64,000 nucleotides of DNA from Tetracladium setigerum (taxonomy: Eukaryota; Ascomycota; Leotiomycetes; Helotiales): contig PZJY01000005.1 of assembly GCA_031472005.1 (NCBI GenBank), positions 434,001 to 498,000 of the forward strand, in the 5' to 3' direction. Under the pieces are notes generated by a model, which was not told where the DNA came from, searched no databases, and worked only from the letters and a program-made list of their open reading frames with translations. The position numbers and the translations under genes were made by a program. Below are positions 57,158 to 64,000 of this stretch, piece after piece (positions within the stretch are counted from its first letter, which is position 1; the number at the start of each line of letters is the position of its first letter).

Positions 57158-59017
57158 GTTGAGATTGCTATCAATGAGAATTAATAAATGACAAGTGAAT
57201 GAAGAGGCAAGAAGTTTAGCGAGTGACTTACTTGTTGAGAGTTGGTTTGTTTTGACATTGGCTGTTGAGATTATCGAGATCGCGGAGTGTGCTGCTAATA
57301 GAGGTTGAAGCTCTTGAGATTATCAAGTGCGATGACGACGTGCTTCGGGAGTTTAAGATTGTCAGGGCGCTGATGGGAGACGGGAGGCAAGATTGTCGAG
57401 TAATTCGATATTAGTGGTAGAAGTTCTCGAGGTTGTGAAGCACGATGATGTCGTCTGGTATATTAAGATTGCCGAGGACGACGATTTGGTTCGGGAGACG
57501 GGAGGCTGGAGTTGTCGAGAGCGTTGATGTAAGTGGTAGAAGTTCTTGATGATAACCAAATCTTCAAATTTTGTTTTTGGAGAAATTTGGTAAATTGAGG
57601 AAATTTATAATGTGTGATGGAAAAAAAGAAGTCTGGGGGGGGGGAGGCACCATCCATTTATACCCAGCAGATTTTCCATTTGTGCGCTAGCACCTTTCAG
57701 TGTTCTCTAGATTGTTGCAGAATTCTATTAGCGGTATATAAGTGAAAACGCTAGCGTAGCATTAGAAGCCAGCTGAAAACAGCTAGTTATTATTAATGCT
57801 AAGACGAAGTCGATTTAGATGGATAGTACTTTATATGAGACAGTAGAGACAGTAGAGAACAAACTAGCAGAAACTTCTGCCAGACTCGATCGGTTTCGAA
57901 GTACCACATACCAGTACTCGCTAAGTTGTAAGGAGAGTGAAAAACCATGTATGGGCGAAACTAAGCAGAAGTGATTGACCTGGGTTTGAGAGTTGAATAC
58001 GAACGACACTTAACTCGGGGCCACTGGGCGCCAGTTACGCCTATCTTAGTAATGTCAAATAACCTGAGGAATTTCCCAAAACAACCTAATAACATAACTT
58101 CCAGAAACCTATGATATCAGGAGAATGAAGAGGAGAAGATAGAAAAGCCTCGACTGCTGAAGTCTGCCTGCGAGGTATGGCGGATGCTGCATAAGGTACA
58201 ACAAATTTGCTTCTGTCTACTTCCTTCCAACTGATACCCTGCAGCCAGATATTCAACATAAAGCATCTCTTACTTTGCATACTTTCACATCCATGAGACT
58301 TTCTACTCGGAGAAAGGAAAGAAATGCATCGCAAGCGTATGCTTTTAGTTACAGGAGACGACACCGGATAATCGAGACCTCAAAATCCTGGATGTGCCTC
58401 TATTAGGTATTACTCTCAAGGTTCAAAGAAAGTTAGAGTGTCAACCTACCTACCTTACACAGAAGATCTGATATCACTAGAGATCAGCTACTGGTAATTC
58501 GTGAGCAATTCCCTCGCAACAAAATGTGGCGAGTCTCGGCCGAATTCAATGATATAATGGCTGGAAAGCTGTGTTGACATGACTTTCCTGATCGGTTTAT
58601 CTGTCTGGGAAGAGACCTCTGCATCCCACGATTCTTGTCTTTCTGGTATGCAAGTTAGGGAGATCTTCCGAACGCGATGAGGCATTCTTGGACGTGTGGA
58701 TTCGAAGAGATGATATGTAGAAGATGAGCAGCTTCACTAAAGTCAGAAGTGTCTGAATTTATAAAAAGTAGATAGATATCTTAGATACCTAGGTATATAG
58801 ATTCATTAGGTGAAACGTCAATGAAAGGTGATAGAAAACAACCTGGAGCTGGAGGTTGAGGAAGAACGATGGGGCGTTCTTGGAGCTCCACGATTGGCCA
58901 AAAATAAAAGTCGTGCAGGGGTCATCGACATCATCTTCATTTACAGTGTTCGACAAGTCCTCACTCTCCGTAAACATTTCGACAACGCTGATACCTCTCA
59001 CAATAAATCGCCCCTAC
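57158..59017. other. Gene-poor interval between the 2EXR gene and the DNAJC28-like gene
   Basis: About 1.9 kb. The first 500 bp hold a degenerate tandem repeat; the rest is AT-rich with no supported gene. Confidence 0.45.
57304..57550 (-). repeat. Imperfect ~113-119 bp tandem repeat
   Basis: Blocks starting near 57307, 57420 and 57539 share GAAGTTCTCGAG-like starts, TTTAAGATTG/ATTAAGATTGCC and GGGAGACGGGAGGC cores, and AAGTGGTAGAAG joints, spaced 113 and 119 bp. The third copy is partial. It lies just upstream of the 2EXR start. Confidence 0.65.
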
Positions 59018-60754
59018 ATGCCTGGAATACGAAACACTCACCCATATATTTGCGCTCGTAGCCTGCGAGCTTCACAGCGCAATCATGTTTTCCCCAGCTG
59101 GAGACCAGCTCCAGGAAGACAATTCTCCCGAGCTTTGCCACTCCGAAGCCCCCCGCCAGACGAAGCTCACAAGATAGAAGAAACGGACAGCCACAATGTG
59201 AAATCAGCAAACCCTCCAGACCTAGCTGCAACTAGTCAACATGTTCCCGAACAAGGAGCCATGTCCCGGCGTCTCCAAGAAGCAGCAGAAGAGGCCCTGA
59301 TGGAAGGCGGACGAGCAGGAAGGAAAGCAGTCGAAGAATCCGGATTCTCGGAAGAGCTCAAGCAGAGACTTCTGCAAAGAGTAGAAGCTTCCAAGTTTCA
59401 GTCTGAAAATGCAAGGGCCTTCGCAGAAGCTGGACTAAGCTCCAATGTTGGCCGGGGTTCTCGAGATATTGCTACAGCACAAGCTTGGACTGGGTCAGAA
59501 GCTACAGAAGATACAGTTTTGCGAATGTTAAATGATGCGCATGCGCAATTAAAGCCTGGGCTGAGAGCGCCTGTGAAGATTCCGGGTCCAGTCATAGATT
59601 TGAGGCTGAATCGGACGGTTAAGGAGCAGCCAGGTCAGAGGCTGGCGAATGCTAGGGACAAGACATCTATCTATGCTATATCTAAGGATTCGCAGATGAC
59701 AGACAAAGAGAGGGAGGATTTCAGGAAGGAATTGAAGGAGAGATTCGCGCCAGCTGGGAGAGCGATGCCTACTTCGTTTCGCGGTCTAGCGGCTCTAGCT
59801 AATGAGAGAATTGAAGATGCCATTGCGAGAGGGCAGTTCAAGGTATGATTTGTATCAGGGATTGATCTGGCTGTACTGATTTTGTTACAGAACATCCCTC
59901 GTGGCAAGGCCATCGAACGAGATGCCAGAGCTGACAATCCATTCATTGATACAACAGAGTATATCATGAACAAGATGATTCAACGTCAAGACATTGTCCC
60001 ACCGTGGATTGAAAAGCAGCAAGAGTTGGTCAAGGCGGCCGCTATTTTTAGGGGAAGATTGAGAAATGACTGGAAACGTCTTGCTGCACGGACAATCGCA
60101 AGTCGAGGAGGCAGCTTGCAAGATCAGATGAATTTAGCCCATAAATATGCAGCATCGGAGAAGGCCTTCAATCCTAAGCGCAGGGCCGTGGAGGAAATTT
60201 CGGTACCAGCGACTTTAACGAGTGATCCGGTGATGATAAAAATCACGCAAGCAGCGCCATCAGATCTAGGTGCCCCAGTTGTTCAGGTGTCTGTTCAGAC
60301 TAAGGATGGGGAAGTTCCTATGACAAATCCACCATCTACAGCAGACGGTGTCCCATCACCTTCATCCCAAGAAACACCCCCATCGCCCCTTCTTCCCCTC
60401 TTTCGAATACCGACTTGGGAAGCAGCTGAGAGATCTTACCTCACTCTGGCAGTCAGCAACCTCAATAACCTTACCCGCTCATACAACCTGATGGCACCAG
60501 ATTTAGCAAAGAAACCATACTTCTCTCTCGATCGAGAACTCAAATCTTGCTATGCAGACGTCGCCCCTCTGCTTGCACAGACGATCAAGGACAGAGCTGC
60601 TAGGCCACCTGATCTGATAGAGAAGATTGGTCACAGACCAGGAAGTATCATGGACAAATTTGGGAGCGATAGCGTGAAGATTTACGATTCAAAAAGGCCA
60701 CTTTACGGCTGGAAAGAGTTTTGGACTGATCTATTCGGCGAGAAGCAAGCCTGA
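59018..60754 (+). CDS. DNAJC28-conserved-domain (DUF1992) mitochondrial protein
   Basis: Exons 59018-59842 and 59891-60754 (intron 48 nt, phase 0); 562 residues. ATG 59018 is the only in-frame ATG near; the N-terminus MPGIRN...ICARSLRASQRNHVFP is Arg/Ser-rich without acids, a likely mitochondrial signal. The DUF1992 motif spans the intron: ANERIEDAIARGQF joined to KNIPRGKAIERDARADNPF, then MIQRQDIVPPWIEKQQELVK. No J domain is present. The C-terminal part (LYGWKEFWTDLFGEKQA) is typical of fungal members. Function is not established; animal DNAJC28 is linked to Golgi or mitochondria. Confidence 0.88.
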
Positions 60755-60996
60755 GGTGCAGTGCACACCGTATCGCTCTTGCTCAATGCATCGCATCGTG
60801 GCTTCTCTATGGGGCTGGGATACAATGCCTTTTCTTCTCCTCTATCTCTCCACCTCCAACTCTACCATCCTGCGACACGACAACTGATTTTGGACCAACA
60901 TCATCGGCCTTTTGGATAGGGGTATATTCTTTCTGTTGTAACAACTTCGTCTACATTGCCGGTCGACCACCCATACATCAAACGATGTGATCGAAA

Positions 60997-62337
60997 ATGT
61001 CGAGCTTACGTGGCATGAATATTTCCTACGGGACGCCAACAGTGCCAAAGAAAAAGCGTGATGTGGAGGCTATGAACGATGGGGACATGGATGATGAACA
61101 ATTGATCTCGAGGTCCATCAAGCGTCTGAAAGGCTTTGCACACACTGGAATTCCCAAATCACAGCTTGAAGAGATGTGCCACCAATTCTCCGTCGCCGCC
61201 GATCAGAGGTGGAGGGCTGCACATGATTATTCAATCCCGGATTATTGGAGTGATCCTAAAGTGATAGCTGATTCTGCAAAGGCTCTGGATGGACAGGTCA
61301 AAGCCCACCATCTAAATAGTCCTCGATGCAAAAGCAGAGCGGGCGCCTACCATCGTTACCGCTCACCGAGAGCCCAAAATCCACTCAATATTGTGACACA
61401 GGTCAGTCGATCCCTTGTGACGTTGGGACCGCCAAGCGCGCCGCTTTTTGTTTCTCTTGAACGGGTCATCCTCCAACGAGACGACCGTGTTATTACCCAT
61501 CCAGCAGACGATTTCAAAGTTACATATTCCGACTACCTCGCTCACTTGCAGAAACGTTGGTCGGCGGAGGAAAAAAGTCAATGGGGCGGAAGCACTGATG
61601 CAGTATTTTCTCCTCCAACCTACGAGGGGGAGAGTGCGTGGTCGTCGATTGATTTTGATGAACTAACACCATTGGATGATATGGTTGTGGTGGTTTGCAA
61701 TGGTTACGAGAGTCGGGAGACGGGCGAAGCTTCTAGCAAGGTCTCCCCTGTGGGCAATAATATGGAAGTGGGAGACTTTAACGCTGAGAAGAAGGGTGCC
61801 GAAAATGTCGTAGGATTAAGCGATAGTAACTTGTCCGTTTTTGAGCGGATTAGCCTTCCTATTGCGGGGTTACTCGAGGATGACATCTTGAAGGAAGTTA
61901 AACCTCGTCTAACTTCATACCAGATGAGTGAACCATCCCAGGCAATGGGAAAGGGAAGCGAGTGGAATTCGGATGTGCAAGAAGATGATGACTTTTGTAA
62001 GGGAATGGAACCCCTTCCAACGCTATACCAGATGGAAGAAACAATGTGGGCAATGGGAATGGAGACCATTGATGATTTTGATTTTAACCAAACAGAATGA
62101 CTCGGCGTGTGGTGAGGAGCGGGCATCATTAGGCACCATGAGAGAAAAGGTTCCGACGAAGAGGGGGAGAATGACAACAGCCACAACGGGTACATCATTG
62201 TTACAGCATCAGATGACACGCAAAAAGGCGAGGAGTCTGCATTTATGATACTCACTACTCAACACCAGATAAAAAAAAGCAAGTTTTATGATTCATGGGT
62301 TTCCCATCTCCCCACGCTTGAAGGTGTGAGTGTCTGA
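60997..62337 (+). CDS. Unrecognised acidic protein with short internal repeat; probably extends past its first stop
   Basis: The frame from ATG 60997 runs to a stop at 62098-62100 (367 residues). It begins MSSLRGMNISYGTPTVPKKK (basic, possible nuclear signal KKKR), has a charged middle (WSAEEKSQWGGSTDAVFSPP), and near the end two related segments: LTSYQMSEPSQAMGKGSEW and LPTLYQMEETMWAMGMETI. After the stop, protein-like sequence continues first in a second frame (NDSACGEERASLGTMREK) and then back in the first frame (GSDEEGENDNSHNGYIIVTA) to a stop at 62335-62337. One fewer A at 62090-62092 and one more G at 62149-62150 would make one protein of about 446 residues. I do not recognise a family. 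Confidence 0.55.
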
Positions 62338-64000
62338 TGTCTTGTGCAGGTCGTCGACTGTACAAGTACTGACTTACTACTGTACTGACTCGGCATCTTA
62401 CTGTATGTTGTGCGGATGTACCACTTCGCGATCAAACTAAGATCAAACTAAAGCTGCAAAAGCTAAAGGCTACCTCGTCCTTACTCGCAGCAGTCAGGCA
62501 CTTGCCGTCATCTTTCTCCATCCGCTGGCAGCAATGTCTCGGAAATGCCTCATACAACCAACCTTCGATCTAACTTTGTACCTTTGTACATGTACTGTAC
62601 GGTACAGTAGTAACAACCTTCAACCCAGACTACTGGGCTTGCTAGACTATTGTCGGTACTAGACTGAAAGCATACCTTGCGAAGGTTCCTGTACAAAGTC
62701 ACGTCACGAAGTCTCTCCCTCCCTCCCGTCAATCTATGCCGAAAGCAGTCTAGTCGCGCATTCTTATCAACGGGCGGTCGGGGAAGAGGCACCGTCCCGC
62801 AGCGCCGGACCTGGACCTGGGGGTGCGGCCTGCATGCACACCAGGGGTCACATCCAATGAGCTTGCCCATCACATTTTGTCGGGAAGCTTGGCGCGTGTG
62901 TGTGACGGGCCCCTTTTTATGTGCCACCCACCCACCGGTCTGGTCTGTGATGAGAATATTCTTGTCTGGGAATCTGGGTGGGTGGTGTTGGGTGTTGGAT
63001 ATGGGAAGGCAGGCTCGCTCGCTCATTTCATTTGAGGGGAGGGAAGGGAGGTTGGGGAGGCAGAGATAGAAGAGGAGGAGGAGGAGATGAGATGATTGTT
63101 ATAAGGATGACGGCGGGCGACGGTTGGATGTGAAGGAAATTCGATGTTTTGTTGATGATTTTAGGTTCCGTTGAAACAGGGGAAGGAAAAAGTGTCACTG
63201 TTGGAAATGAAGTATCGAGAGTTTTGTGATATTATTATTGTGACCTGGAGTTTTGTGACAGGTGCTGCTCGTCCCCAACCATTGGCTAGATACTGTACTT
63301 CTCTCCCCATAATAAGGTCTATACGCCGCTCAAATAAGAATCACATCGCTTCAAGGGACGAAAGAAACACGAGAAACAAAACGTGAACAGAGCGGCACCA
63401 ATAACAACAACCAACAAACACCAGCTCGGAATTCTATTCCCCCATCGAAACAGGGAATCCTGTACGTACGTTACGTACCGCGACGACAGATCCAAAAGCC
63501 AATTGAATTGAATTGGATTGATCCTTGTACCGTCTAATACAGCTCCTACTCGTGTACTGTACTCCGTAATAATTGACCGTCGCTCTCTGCTCGCCCGTTG
63601 GCCTGAGCACGCGCAGAGCGCAACCTTCTTTCCTTTCTTCTGCCAGCGCCATCCCTTCCATTTTCTTTCCTCCCCTTCCAGCCTTCTGCCATCCACCCTC
63701 CACCACCACCACTACTTCCTAAATTCCTCCTCCTCCACCTCCTCATTTCTTCAACAAGAGCGGCGCAACTCAACAAACAACACCACAAACGCCACCACGT
63801 GCGACTATTAAAACGACGCGAAAACAAACCGTCAAAGCGACAGCTTGAAAAAGACCTCGAATCGCCCGTGCCCTACACTACTCGCTTTACCTCTTTCTCT
63901 CTCGCTCGCTCTCTTCCTCTCTCTATCTCTTCTACTTCTTTCTTGGATGTGGTGGCTTCTGTCAATCCTTTGCGCACGTACAAACTGCACCTACTTGCAT
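62338..64000. other. Upstream region of a gene beyond the window
   Basis: About 1.66 kb with several TACTGTAC-type motifs (62377, 62593-62609, 63291, 63555), a purine-rich stretch (63035-63095), CACGTG at 63796-63801 and, from about 63850, a C/T-rich stretch like a fungal start-site region and leader. No coding sequence supported. Confidence 0.45.

Overview
The window is nuclear DNA from a filamentous ascomycete (Pezizomycotina). Most genes carry short GT-AG introns (about 45-145 nt, often GTAAGT-like donors and CTGAC/CTAAC-like branch points). The genes are monocistronic and often in divergent pairs. Several families are typical of filamentous fungi: a 2EXR-domain protein, an AsaB/GA4-desaturase-like protein, a PARP-UBE2Q fusion and a Kex2-type small secreted protein. 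A leotiomycete is my tentative guess from general gene style only; it is not proven. I saw no convincing tRNA, rRNA or transposon.

Layout. 0-3 kb: SPB4 (partial, minus) and DGK1. 3-9.5 kb: gene-poor DNA with microsatellites around one small gene, KXD1. 9.5-18.3 kb: housekeeping genes RPS0 / uS15m (divergent), VMA6 / NOP58 (divergent), an unusual HUB1 with a long Arg/Asp/Ser-rich N-terminus, and GPI15. 18.9-21.9 kb: DEG1 and an atypical Rho-like GTPase (divergent). 24-31 kb: a PRPP synthetase, RPC9, SOF1 and RPN6. 31.5-35.4 kb: a large AT-hook protein. 36-38 kb: an AsaB/GA4-desaturase-like enzyme and a DUF1993 protein. 38-42 kb: gene-poor, ending in a small secreted cysteine protein. 45-55 kb: DEP1 (Sds3 family), a PARP-E2 fusion, a Vps51/COG7-like protein and an OGFr-domain protein. 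55.9-62.3 kb: a 2EXR protein, a DNAJC28-type mitochondrial protein and an unrecognised acidic protein. The last 1.6 kb looks like the promoter and leader of a gene outside the window.

Function. There is a loose concentration of ribosome-production genes (SPB4, RPS0, NOP58, SOF1, RPC9, DEG1, mitochondrial uS15m, PRPP synthetase) mixed with proteostasis genes (RPN6, the PARP-E2 fusion, the DNAJC28-like protein). Many of the compact promoters carry a CACGTG box close to the start codon.

The strongest unexpected signal is technical or evolutionary. At least nine otherwise good genes, several of them essential (PRPP synthetase, uS15m, GPI15), are broken by single-base shifts, nearly always one base too few in a short C/G or A run. 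This looks like uncorrected assembly errors and would make an automatic annotation truncate or split these genes. The biologically most interesting genes are the PARP-UBE2Q fusion, the HUB1 with the charged N-terminal extension, and the Rho-like GTPase with degenerate G1 and G3 motifs but an intact CaaX box.
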